A stretch of 64,000 nucleotides of DNA from Peribacillus butanolivorans (GTDB lineage: Bacteria; Bacillota; Bacilli; Bacillales; DSM-1321): positions 1,782,362 through 1,846,361 of the forward strand of contig NZ_LGYA01000001.1 of NCBI RefSeq assembly GCF_001273755.1. The letters run 5' to 3'. The notes under the pieces were generated by a model. The model was not told the origin of the DNA. It did no database searches and worked only from the letters and a program-made list of their open reading frames with translations. Position numbers and translations under genes: made by a program. This document shows, piece by piece, positions 55,476-63,880 of this stretch (position 1 is the stretch's first letter; every line of letters starts with the position of its first letter).

Positions 55476-56072
55476 TTGAATAAACGCGGCAGACCCAAAG
55501 AGTTTGATTATTCCACAATTGTAGATGTTGCAATGAAAACATTTTGGATAAGAGGATATGAGGGGTGTTCTACACAAAATCTATGCAGTGATACAGGACT
55601 TGGAAAAGGAAGTTTATACAATACTTTTGGTAGTAAACATGAACTGTATAAACAAGTATTAGTACGCTACCATGAAATTGGGATTAGGGAACAAAAGAAA
55701 TTGTTAGATACTCCAATTCCAGTTAAAGAACGATTAAGTAATTTTTTTGAATGGGCATTGAAGGAAGACTTTGAAAATATTGATCAAAAAGGATGTTTAT
55801 TGATTAATGCCAGCGTAGAACGTGCTAAAAACGATTTAATGGTTCAAGAAATTTTCTCAAGGCATGTTGAGCTTCTTAAACAAGCTATTGAAACAGTGAT
55901 GGAGGAAGGATTGCAAACAGGTGAAATTTCAAAGAAGCAATCAGCTGAGGAATTAGCTAGTCTGCTTTTAAGCAGTTATTACGGATTCCGTGTTCTTAAT
56001 GTATCGATGCAAAATCGGATGTTAGCTGAACAGGTTATCAAAGGAACAATGGATTCTATTTTTGGCGCTTAG
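55476..56072 (+). CDS. TetR/AcrR-family repressor
   Basis: This 198-residue regulator has an N-terminal HTH (about 10-55: YEGCSTQNLCSDTGLGKGSL followed by YNTFGSKHELY) and a C-terminal ligand-binding helix bundle with CLLINASVERA, typical of the YxaF/LmrA-like group. The TTG start at 55476 follows GAGGAGG. The MFS efflux gene begins 63 bases after the stop, so this is a drug-responsive repressor-pump cassette. Confidence 0.88.
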   Translation: MNKRGRPKEFDYSTIVDVAMKTFWIRGYEGCSTQNLCSDTGLGKGSLYNTFGSKHELYKQVLVRYHEIGIREQKKLLDTPIPVKERLSNFFEWALKEDFENIDQKGCLLINASVERAKNDLMVQEIFSRHVELLKQAIETVMEEGLQTGEISKKQSAEELASLLLSSYYGFRVLNVSMQNRMLAEQVIKGTMDSIFGA

Positions 56073-56134
56073 TGCGCTCTTTTTTCGCACTATTTTTGTA
56101 CCAATCATTACAATAATGGATAAGGAGTGTTTTT

Positions 56135-57283
56135 ATGCCATCGATTATTTATTTATTAGCTTTAGCAATCTTTTGTATGACTACATCAGAATTTATGGTT
56201 GCAGGTATGATGAACGAACTTGCTCTTGCATTCCAGGTTTCTGTATCATCTATTGGGTATTTAATTACAGCTTATGCAGGAGCAATGGTGGTAGGAGGCC
56301 CCATTTTAACTGCAATCCTCTTACGAATGCGCAGCAAACAAGCATTATTGATTTTAATGTTTGTATTTTTAATTGGTCAATCGCTCGGAGCTATTGCTTG
56401 GAACTATGATATTATGATGATTTCACGTATTATAACTGGTATTGCTTCAGCTTCAGCTTCAGCTTTTGGAGTTGCGATTTCCTTTTCTGCAACATTGGTT
56501 CACTCTGATTCAAGGGGAAAAGCTGCATCAATTGTACTTGCAGGTTTAATGTTCGCAACTGTATTAGGTTTACCTATAACAACCGTTATTTCGCAATATT
56601 TTGGCTGGCGTATTAGTTTTGGGGCTGTTTCTGTTCTTGTGCTAGTATCAGGGATTATGATTCAATGGTTGTTACCATCATCTTCAAATAAAGAGCAATT
56701 AAATTGGAAAGACGAACTTCTGCGATTTAAGAATATTCATCTTTGGGCAGCATACGTAACAAGTATGTTCATTATTGGTGGTACGTTTGCAGCATTTAGT
56801 TATTTCACTCCTATCTTTACAAATGTCACAGGCTTTTCAAGTGCAAGTATTCCATATTTACTTGCTCTCTATGGTAGCGCGACGGTAGTTGGGAATATAG
56901 TGATTGGCAAGTTTGCTGATAAATATACAATGAAAATACTGGTGAGCGGATTGATTATATTAATAGTAGCAATGTCTTTATTTGCTTTAGGTGCAGAGAA
57001 TAAATACATTGCGGTTATTTCTACGGTTTTTATTGGTTTAACTGGTGTAGCATTGAATCCAGCTATGGTTGCGAGAGTAATGAAAACAGCTAGTAATGGA
57101 ACAATGATAAATACCGTTAATAGTTCTTTTATTACGCTGGGTATTGTTATTGGTTCGTCACTAGGTGGTCTTGGAATCAGTAAAGGATATGGTTTTGTAT
57201 CTCCGCTATGGATTGGAGCTTGTTTAGCTATCCTTGGGGTAATTTCATTATTACCATATTTACATAAGAGAAAGACGGATTAA
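56135..57283 (+). CDS. MFS efflux transporter (DHA1, AraJ/YdhP-like)
   Basis: This 382-residue carrier has 12 predicted TM segments. The N-terminus reads ALAIFCMTTSEFMVAGMMNE, the TM1 pattern (TSEFMVAGLLP) of AraJ/YdhP/CmlA-type exporters. A GKFADKYTMKIL loop stands between the sixth and eighth helices. It probably exports a drug or metabolite sensed by the TetR protein encoded upstream. ATG 56135 follows AAGGAGTG. Confidence 0.87.
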   Translation: MPSIIYLLALAIFCMTTSEFMVAGMMNELALAFQVSVSSIGYLITAYAGAMVVGGPILTAILLRMRSKQALLILMFVFLIGQSLGAIAWNYDIMMISRIITGIASASASAFGVAISFSATLVHSDSRGKAASIVLAGLMFATVLGLPITTVISQYFGWRISFGAVSVLVLVSGIMIQWLLPSSSNKEQLNWKDELLRFKNIHLWAAYVTSMFIIGGTFAAFSYFTPIFTNVTGFSSASIPYLLALYGSATVVGNIVIGKFADKYTMKILVSGLIILIVAMSLFALGAENKYIAVISTVFIGLTGVALNPAMVARVMKTASNGTMINTVNSSFITLGIVIGSSLGGLGISKGYGFVSPLWIGACLAILGVISLLPYLHKRKTD

Positions 57284-57461
57284 GTGGTTTAAAGTTTCTT
57301 TACATCTTTATTCCTTTCTCGCTAAATTTACTTTTTGATAATGCATAGTTTTTGCTAGGTATCTAGTCGACAATCCGGTAGCTATATTATTCTTATAAAA
57401 AAAGTATTTTTCTTGTTAGTTTAGATTACAAAAAAAGATGTAGTGTTTATAAAAATTGTAA

Positions 57462-57474
57462 TCAAACTTTGTTG
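57462..57474 (+). repeat. 13-bp repeat, first right copy
   Basis: ATCAAACTTTGTT is inverted relative to 55271-55283 and direct to 57582-57594. Confidence 0.45.
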
Positions 57475-57499
57475 TAAAAATGAATTATATAGAAAAACG

Positions 57500-57546
57500 T
57501 AGCCCTCTTATTTTGATCAATCTTTTTTCAAAATAAAAGGGCTTAT
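57500..57546 (+). terminator. Terminator of the TetR-MFS cassette
   Basis: AGCCCTCTTATTTTGA / TCAAAATAAAAGGGCT arms are joined by TCAATCTTTTT and followed by TATT. It lies about 215 bases after the MFS stop. Confidence 0.75.
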
Positions 57547-57581
57547 TCTATTATAAAATCAACGTTTGTGGCACTTTCTTA

Positions 57582-57594
57582 ATCAAACTTTGTT
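57582..57594 (+). repeat. 13-bp repeat, second right copy
   Basis: ATCAAACTTTGTT is identical to 57462-57474; the two copies flank the cassette terminator. Confidence 0.45.
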
Positions 57595-57759
57595 TTAAAC
57601 CAGCATTGGGAAGCGAAAGTGAAATAGGGGGAACTAAAAAAGAAATTGGTTAATAGAAACTAGATTTGGCGTTTTAGTCCGATAAAATAATTCATCGATG
57701 CTTATTATCATAGCCTCGCTAGAATATACGATAAGTTCTACAGACACAGGAAGTCGATA

Positions 57760-57797
57760 GGGGTGTCACTTTAATCGGTAAAATGCACCTGTTTTAA
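57760..57797 (+). mobile_element. Candidate left terminal repeat of a Tn3-family transposon
   Basis: The stretch begins GGGGTGTCACTTTAATCGG and is 38 bases if taken to the usual Tn3 length. It begins with the GGGG typical of that family, reads inward, and lies 52 bases before the end of the resolvase gene. The partner repeat was not found in the window, so this is tentative. Confidence 0.25.
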
Positions 57798-57800
57798 ACA

Positions 57801-57845
57801 ATAAAAGCACTTATCCAAGCTGTAAGCTGGTAACAAGTGCTTTAC
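57801..57845 (-). terminator. Terminator of the resolvase gene
   Basis: On the minus strand AAAGCACTT pairs with AAGTGCTTT, with T residues downstream. It lies just beyond the resolvase stop codon at 57849. Confidence 0.7.
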
Positions 57846-57848
57846 GTT

Positions 57849-58139
57849 TTATTTTAGAGGTTTTTCCAAATAGCGATAAATCGTCGTGCGAGACACGCCC
57901 CATTTTTCTGCAACATCTTTAATCGGTGTACCACCTTCGATAAGTGATTTCATCATTTCAATATCTTTTTCCCCAAACTTCTCTGGGCGACCACCAAGTC
58001 GACCACGCGCTCTTGCTGCTGCACGACCAGCAGCTGAACGTTCTTCTATTAAGTTACGCTCAAATTCCGCAAACGCTGCGAACAAGTGGAACATCAATTG
58101 GCCAGTCGCATTACTTTTATCCATTGTTAGGTTTTCTTG
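57849..58139 (-). pseudogene. C-terminal half of a Tn3-type serine resolvase split by an insertion
   Basis: The frame from 58139 reads QENLTMDKSNATGQLMFHLF, then FERNLIEERSAAGRAAARAR and the HTH PIKDVAEKWGVSRTTIYRYL. This is exactly the second half of a Tn3-family resolvase, beginning where the first half at 63432-63695 stops (GFH). Codons before the CAA at 58137-58139 (MYFGVCA) do not belong to the family. Both halves are on the minus strand in the right order, so one insertion of about 5.3 kb explains the gap. Confidence 0.85.
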
Positions 58140-58785
58140 TGCGCACACACCAAAGTACATACATTACGGGTTACAGTTTTAGTCTTACGTAGTTGTAAAT
58201 ATCGATGAATAGATATTCTTACCCTTGATGATTCCAATAAGAAGAATTTTCGAGGATTTTGTGTGGATTTGGGTCATGCGCAAAATTACAACAGATATAA
58301 AAGTAGTGGATGTTTAAGAAACTGATATTAAGATTAAACTGAAATAGTAGATAATGAGGGCATAAATCAATGAAGTTTAAAAAAGGTTTGAAAGAAAATG
58401 ATGATACACTTATAAGCAAACTGTTTGAACAAAATGAGGGTTGAGATGTATGGACCGGTTTAAGTGAGTATCCAGAATTAGGTATAAAATTGAGGGGAGC
58501 ATTAGAGTTTAAACTCCATTCGATGATTTAAGAGAGCCTTTTGGCTCTTTTTATTTTGAAAAAGTTTTAACTTTGTAAATTTGTGTTTTGCAGTCCTACC
58601 CTCCCCTACCCCTACAGGGATTATTTCTATTAGGATCATGGTCCTTTGCTTACTGCTATATTTATATTATGTAAACTGGAGAGGATAAAGTTTTCACTTA
58701 TTATAAAACGGATTTACATAAATATGGGGATGCCTTTACATAATATAGAAGGATATGAATTCCTTTGTAATAGGGAGGTGATTAG
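58140..58785. other. Left flank of the inserted germination segment
   Basis: These 646 bases lie between the resolvase half and the germination operon and contain no supported gene. The promoter of the ger operon should lie near 58600-58750. I did not find a clear forespore sigma-G pair. A short run of C-rich sequence (CCTACCCTCCCCTACCCCTA) occurs at 58595-58614. Confidence 0.4.
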
Positions 58786-60321
58786 ATGTTCTTCAAAAAA
58801 CGAAAGATTAGAAATAATAAAGACAAACAGGCCGTGACTGAGAATTCACAAGATATTGGCCAGCTGTTTGCTAAGGTTAAAAAATCCAGTGATTTTAAAC
58901 AATTTCCACTTACGGATGAATCGGGACATTTAATCATTTCTTACTACAATACACTGGTCGATCAACAACAACTCCAACTGAAAATTTTAATGATTTTCCG
59001 AGAGACCCCTTTTGAACTAGACAGGCTAGAGAAAATTGATGACATAAAGAAAATCATCGCAATAGAAGATATTGTAATAACGGATAATCGGAACGAAGCT
59101 GAATCAAAGTTACTTAAAGGGTATGCGATACTTCAAATGAAGGAAAATGATCAAAGGGTTGCTTTAATTCTCTTATCTAATGATAAAGCTGGATTGCGTG
59201 AACAAAATAATGTTGAAAATGAGTTTAGTGTGGTGGGGCCACAAATTGGGTTTCTTGAGAATATTGATGTAAATATACATTTATTAAGACAACAAATAAA
59301 TACAACTGATCTAATTACGAAGGAAGTAAACATTGGTTCTACTTCAAATACTCGAGTTATTATTGCTCATATTGATGGGATTACGAGTGAGCAGCACGTT
59401 AATACCATGACCCAACGGCTTCAAGATATTGATTTTGATGTCATTTTTGATACTTCTCAGCTGCATCAATTTATAGAAGATAATTCCCTTACACCGTTTC
59501 CTTTGCTTCTTCCAACTGAACGTGTGGATAGGGCGGTTCAAGCTCTTATTAACGGACAAGTAGCTGTTTTAAGTAGTGGGTCGCCATATGTCATTACAGG
59601 TCCTTCTACGATCATTGATTATTTTATTTCACCTGAAGATTACTTTCTCCCATGGATTCTTGCATCTTTTTTTCGTTTAATACGGGTATTCAGTGTCCTT
59701 TTCTCCATTTTTGGAACATCTATTTATATAGCCGTTATCACTTACCATTACGAGATGATTCCAAACGATTTATTCGGTTCACTTAGTACTTCTCGTTATA
59801 ATGTCCCGTTTCCGCCGGTATTAGAGGTGATTTTTCTGGAATTCACGATTGAACTATTACGTGAAGCGGGAGTCCGGTTACCTACAAAGGTAGGACAAAC
59901 ATTGGGAATAGTGGGCGGTATTGTTATCGGCCAAGCGTCAGTTGAGGCGTCCCTTACAAGTAATGTCTTACTCATTATAGTCGCCTTATCTGCCTTAGCT
60001 TCCTTTACTACCCCAATTTATAAAATGTCGAACACTATACGTTTTTTACGTTTTCCTTTAATTCTCTTCGCATCTATTTGGGGGGGACTAGGAATCGTTA
60101 TTGGGATTGCCTTTTTACTCATTCACCTTACACGGTTAGAATCTTTAGGAACACCCTATACCGTTCCATTTTATCCTTTTAGGCCTGAGGATTTAACGGA
60201 CAGCCTGATCCGTTCCTCTTATAGTAAAACATCCAAAAGGCCAAATTATTTACGTCCTAAATCAATTTGGAGATACCACCCACATAATCACAAAAAAAAG
60301 AAAAGTGATTTTGATGAATAA
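58786..60321 (+). CDS. Spore germinant receptor subunit A (GerA family)
   Basis: This 511-residue protein has a large hydrophilic N-terminal domain (about 1-285) and about five TM segments (about 290-460). Family motifs are present: TERVDRAVQALINGQVAVL, SPEDYFLPW, PPVLEVIFLEFTIELLREAG, and RLPTKVGQTLGIVGGIVIGQ. GerA, GerB and GerC subunits form the inner-membrane nutrient sensor of spores. ATG 58786 follows GGGAGGTGA. It is the first of three genes in the classical A-C-B order; the germinant cannot be predicted. Confidence 0.92.
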   Translation: MFFKKRKIRNNKDKQAVTENSQDIGQLFAKVKKSSDFKQFPLTDESGHLIISYYNTLVDQQQLQLKILMIFRETPFELDRLEKIDDIKKIIAIEDIVITDNRNEAESKLLKGYAILQMKENDQRVALILLSNDKAGLREQNNVENEFSVVGPQIGFLENIDVNIHLLRQQINTTDLITKEVNIGSTSNTRVIIAHIDGITSEQHVNTMTQRLQDIDFDVIFDTSQLHQFIEDNSLTPFPLLLPTERVDRAVQALINGQVAVLSSGSPYVITGPSTIIDYFISPEDYFLPWILASFFRLIRVFSVLFSIFGTSIYIAVITYHYEMIPNDLFGSLSTSRYNVPFPPVLEVIFLEFTIELLREAGVRLPTKVGQTLGIVGGIVIGQASVEASLTSNVLLIIVALSALASFTTPIYKMSNTIRFLRFPLILFASIWGGLGIVIGIAFLLIHLTRLESLGTPYTVPFYPFRPEDLTDSLIRSSYSKTSKRPNYLRPKSIWRYHPHNHKKKKSDFDE

Positions 60322-60349
60322 TCAGGAAAGGATAATAAAGGTGAATTAA

Positions 60350-61429
60350 ATGAAATTATGTTTTCTGTTAACTTTTAGCTTAACTTTCTTTTTATCAGGG
60401 TGTGGTATACATGAGAGGATCATTGATGAAGTTCAGATAATTGAAGCTCTAGGATATGATCGGGAAGAAGGCAAAGTTAAAGGAATTGCTATTTATCCTA
60501 CTTTCGCAGAGCAGGGAAATGTCAAATTGAAGATTTATAAAACGGTGTCTGATTCATATGAAGACATACTCCCGAGAATGAATGCAAAATCAGCCTATCC
60601 TATTGAGACAGGAAAATTAGATTTTGTATTGTTCGGCAAGGAATATGCCACACAAGGGATCGAAGATGTTATCACTAATTTTGCCCGAAATCCAAATACG
60701 GCGAGTCGAATGCAGTTGGGCATTGCTGAAAACACAGCCGAAGATATACTTCAATCCAGTAAACATGTGAATCTTTCATTCCATTTAAGTGAAAAAATCA
60801 ATCAAAACATTGAAAGTGGTAATTTGCCAAAAATGAATCTGCACATGTTTTTGAACAATTTTCATCAAGAAGGGAGGGATCAAATTTTACCTTACCTTAT
60901 CCTAGAGGAAAATCAAATTAAAATTGACGGGTTAGCTTTATTAAAAAACGGGAAGTACATAAATCATATTAATTTAAGACAGTCCTTAATTCTAAAAACA
61001 TTAATTGATGGGTCTCAAAATGGACAATATAAAACCAAAATCACGCAAAATAAAAAGGAAGGTTTTATTCTCTTGAAAAACCTGGATGCAAAAACTACAT
61101 ATACGGTTGAGAAAAGCGAAGGCATTCCGAGTATATTCATCGATTTAACCATCCATGCAGAGATTGAAAAAGCATCATCCTGGTTTGATTTGAAAAAAGA
61201 TAAAGATATTGTAAAATTGGAACGAATTTTAAATGAACACTTTAAGGAAGAGGTCCAACGTTTAATTTCACTGGCACAAGGATACAATGTAGATCCCATT
61301 GGGTTGGGAGAAAAGGTTAGAGCCAACTCAAGAAATTGGGACTATCAACGGTTTATGGACATATACCCAGAAGTAAAAACCACTGTACACACAAATATTG
61401 ACATCCTAAATACAGGTATTGAAGAGTAA
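60350..61429 (+). CDS. Spore germinant receptor lipoprotein subunit C (GerC family)
   Basis: This 359-residue lipoprotein has a short signal peptide and lipobox LSGC (Cys18). The following GIHERIIDEVQIIEALGYD is the typical GerC start (E/D-rich, ALGYD). The three-domain body includes YPTFAEQGNVKL and the C-terminal EEVQRLISLAQGYNVDPIGL (Ger_x_C signature). ATG 60350 follows GGAAAGGATAATAAAGGTG, 28 bases after gerA. It is the soluble subunit exposed outside the spore inner membrane. Confidence 0.91.
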   Translation: MKLCFLLTFSLTFFLSGCGIHERIIDEVQIIEALGYDREEGKVKGIAIYPTFAEQGNVKLKIYKTVSDSYEDILPRMNAKSAYPIETGKLDFVLFGKEYATQGIEDVITNFARNPNTASRMQLGIAENTAEDILQSSKHVNLSFHLSEKINQNIESGNLPKMNLHMFLNNFHQEGRDQILPYLILEENQIKIDGLALLKNGKYINHINLRQSLILKTLIDGSQNGQYKTKITQNKKEGFILLKNLDAKTTYTVEKSEGIPSIFIDLTIHAEIEKASSWFDLKKDKDIVKLERILNEHFKEEVQRLISLAQGYNVDPIGLGEKVRANSRNWDYQRFMDIYPEVKTTVHTNIDILNTGIEE

Positions 61430-61455
61430 GTCTGCATGATAAGAGGAGGAGCCAC

Positions 61456-62544
61456 TTGAAATCATTACTAGACGAACGACATTTAGTATCTTCCTTTTAC
61501 GTTTTCTTTCTGATCTACACGAATATTATTGGCATAGGAATCATGAGTTTTCAACGAGATATAACGAAGGACGCAGGTTATGATGCATGGATATCCATCA
61601 TTTTATCAAGTATAAGCATTCATATACTAGTTTGGATGATCTATCGTATTCTTGGAATTGCTAAAAATGATGTCATACATGTTCACAAATTTTGCTTTGG
61701 AAAATGGATTGGCGGACTGTTCAACATTTTCGTGATTTTCTACTTTCTTATATTAGCGTTAATTGTTTTCCGTGTTTATATTGAAGTTGTTCAAGTTTGG
61801 CTGTTTCCCTTAATGAAGACCTGGCAAATAAGCCTCATTCTTCTAGTCCTCATTTATTACGTTGTATCCGGTGGATTCCGCGTGATTACTGGAATGTGTT
61901 TCTGGGGAACTATTATACCTTTTATTATCCTATTTCCCCTTAATTTTTTTTCGTTGGAATTTGCCAATTTTCACAATTTATTACCCGTCTTTAACCACTC
62001 TCTGAAGGAAATCGTATCATCCTCTAAAGCTATGTTGTTTCAGTATGTTGGCTTTGAGACCTTATTCATGTTCTACCCATTCATAAAAAATCCAGACAGA
62101 TCACAAAAATGGGCCCATTTTGGACTTTTGTTCTCAAGCTTACTTTATCTAATAGTAGCACTCATCACATTTGTTTTCTTTAGTGAAGGACAATTAAACC
62201 ATACAATATGGCCAACATTAGCTCAAATGAAAATTGCGAAATTCCCTCTAATAGAAAGAGTCGAATTTATCGTTGTTTCGATTTGGTTACTTCTCATATT
62301 ACCCAATATCAGTGTGAAAATATGGGCAGGTTGTCGTGCTATTAAGAAAGTAATAAATGTGAAACAACGTATAAGTCTGTTCAGTGTACTGGTCCTATTC
62401 TTTATTATAGCTAATGTGCTCAAAGAGAGGAGTCAAATAGAGCGATTGAATGAAATGTATTCAAACATTGCTTTTTACTTTGTGTATTTATATATCCCTT
62501 TTCTCTTTTTGTACATTCATATTAAGCATAAAATAAATAAGTAG
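61456..62544 (+). CDS. Spore germinant receptor permease subunit B (GerB family)
   Basis: This 362-residue protein has ten predicted TM segments of the APC-superfamily spore permease type. Typical stretches are YTNIIGIGIMSFQRDITKDA, VQVWLFPLMKTWQISL and GFETLFMFYPF. It would bind the amino acid or sugar germinant. TTG 61456 follows AAGAGGAGGAG, 26 bases after gerC. It completes an apparently intact A-C-B operon; no gerD-like or regulatory gene follows. Confidence 0.9.
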   Translation: MKSLLDERHLVSSFYVFFLIYTNIIGIGIMSFQRDITKDAGYDAWISIILSSISIHILVWMIYRILGIAKNDVIHVHKFCFGKWIGGLFNIFVIFYFLILALIVFRVYIEVVQVWLFPLMKTWQISLILLVLIYYVVSGGFRVITGMCFWGTIIPFIILFPLNFFSLEFANFHNLLPVFNHSLKEIVSSSKAMLFQYVGFETLFMFYPFIKNPDRSQKWAHFGLLFSSLLYLIVALITFVFFSEGQLNHTIWPTLAQMKIAKFPLIERVEFIVVSIWLLLILPNISVKIWAGCRAIKKVINVKQRISLFSVLVLFFIIANVLKERSQIERLNEMYSNIAFYFVYLYIPFLFLYIHIKHKINK

Positions 62545-62662
62545 GATAGAAAGCTTCTATTAACTTATAATACAATCTGGGCAAATCGTTTTGTAAGGAT
62601 TCAACAGAAAAGGTCAGCAGTTACATTTGGGAAGGTGAACCATTCCAAATCACAGAAGTTAG

Positions 62663-62923
62663 GTTTTAGTTCGCCTTATTCCGTCGGGGATTTGTCACAC
62701 TGATGTTCTACACAAATCAAGCTTACCATTATATATTTCTCCATTGGTTCTTGTAAATTTAGGTATCATAACGCATTTTGTTGGTTTGAAGTTAATTAGG
62801 GGGTTTGTAGGAATGGGAGTAAGTAGGGTAGGTGCAATTATACTTGGAATAAGCCTAAGAATCTTAGTTTTAATATTAATTACAGATTCAAATAAGAAAA
62901 GAAAATTGAAGAGAACCATTTGA
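62663..62923 (+). pseudogene. Open frame starting with a zinc alcohol dehydrogenase fragment
   Basis: The frame has no start codon of its own at the left and reads VLVRLIPSGICHTDVLHKSS followed by LPLYISPLVL, similar to the Cys-containing N-terminal loop of Zn-dependent alcohol dehydrogenases (VLVKxxASGICHTD). It then continues into a hydrophobic sequence unrelated to ADH (GVSRVGAIILGISLRILVLI). It is probably a fusion of debris. The similarity is short, so confidence is low. Confidence 0.35.
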
Positions 62924-63094
62924 TTGATTAATGAAGTACTTCTTAAACTCACTCAGTATGATAGCTATATCTCTCGAATGCTCACTTATTCGCAGGATTT
63001 CATAACCCTTGAAAATATATTAACGGTTAAAAGCAATGAGCTCAGATCATTTTGGCTTCTTGGAGGCATAGTTAAATAAAGGAGTAATAGGAAA

Positions 63095-63295
63095 CTCCAT
63101 ATTCTACCATATAATACACGTCATCTCCACGCCGCCCCTGGAGGCTTTCCCTCCCATGTCTCAACGGGTCATCAAAAATATGCCCTCTCATTCCTTCGTC
63201 ATGCCTATCCAAGGGGTGGAGGCCAGTTATGCTAACCTAATGGGTCGGTGCCCTTTTGTTCAAGAAATCTGGTACTCCGTGCATTTTTGAAATCC
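63095..63295. other. GC-richer unexplained stretch
   Basis: About 200 bases (for example CCACGCCGCCCCTGGAGGC, TGGGTCGGTGCCC) stand out from the AT-rich surroundings. On the minus strand an uninterrupted patch reads LHPLDRHDEGMRGHIFDDPL, but it has no start and ends at a stop on the left. It could be a remnant of a transposase or of a structured RNA; I cannot identify it. Confidence 0.35.
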
Positions 63296-63431
63296 TACGA
63301 ATAAGAAAACATTCGACAAAAGATAAGCTGAAAATCAAGTGCTAATGATTTTTAAGTGAGGTTCCCTTCGAGAACCTGTAAAGCCTGATTTATTCAATAT
63401 TAACTACGCTGCTAGAGCTGAAAAAGGTTGT

Positions 63432-63695
63432 ATGAAAGCCGACACAACGTGCATTCAAACTATTCACAATGTGAATCAGGTCCTGCATATTGCGACCAAG
63501 TCGATCCAGTCGCCAAACCACAATTGTATCACCTTCACGTGCATACTCTAATGCTTCTGCTAATCCTGGACGCTGCTTCTTTGTACCACTCATCTTATCG
63601 TGAAAAATTTTACCACAACCATATTTCGTTAGCGCATCCATTTGCAAATCTAAATTTTGTAATCCTGTTGATACACGTGCGTAGCCAATTAACAC
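63432..63695 (-). pseudogene. N-terminal half of the split Tn3-type serine resolvase
   Basis: From GTG 63695 the frame reads VLIGYARVSTGLQNLDLQ with catalytic Ser in RVST, then DKMSGTKKQRPGLAEALEYA, DTIVVWRLDRLGRNMQDLI and ends with family resemblance at GFH. It then runs 14 codons into unrelated DNA and stops at 63390. The continuation of the protein (QENLTMDKS...) is found at 58139. The catalytic core is present but the DNA-binding half is separated, so no active resolvase is made. Confidence 0.85.
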
Positions 63696-63719
63696 CAAAA
63701 TCACTCTTTCCTTATTTTT

Positions 63720-63880
63720 CTCTAAATTCATTGTAACATAAGATAAAGTCCCGTAGGTTATTGAACGTAGAATTATGAACAGAGTTTTGTTACGAAAAAG
63801 GCAATAAAAAACGTCCTTTTCAGATTGAACAGCATTGTGTTCAGAAAGGGACGAGTTTTGGAACATAGATGGAAGAGTTG
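63720..63880. promoter_or_regulatory. Possible res site upstream of the resolvase
   Basis: The region between the resolvase start and 63880 has several dyads, including CGTCC..TTTC.GA / TTC.GAAAGGGACG and GAACAG...GTGTTC around 63812-63855, and TGTAACATAAGATAAAGTCC at 63732. Tn3-family res sites occupy this position with three inverted-repeat subsites. The assignment is by position and dyads only. The remaining bases to 64000 show no supported gene. Confidence 0.3.

Noticed and set aside
58139-63432. Group II intron as the cause of the resolvase split
   Set aside because: No GUGYG-type 5' end at the upstream exon border, no domain V/VI-like end and no reverse transcriptase gene inside.
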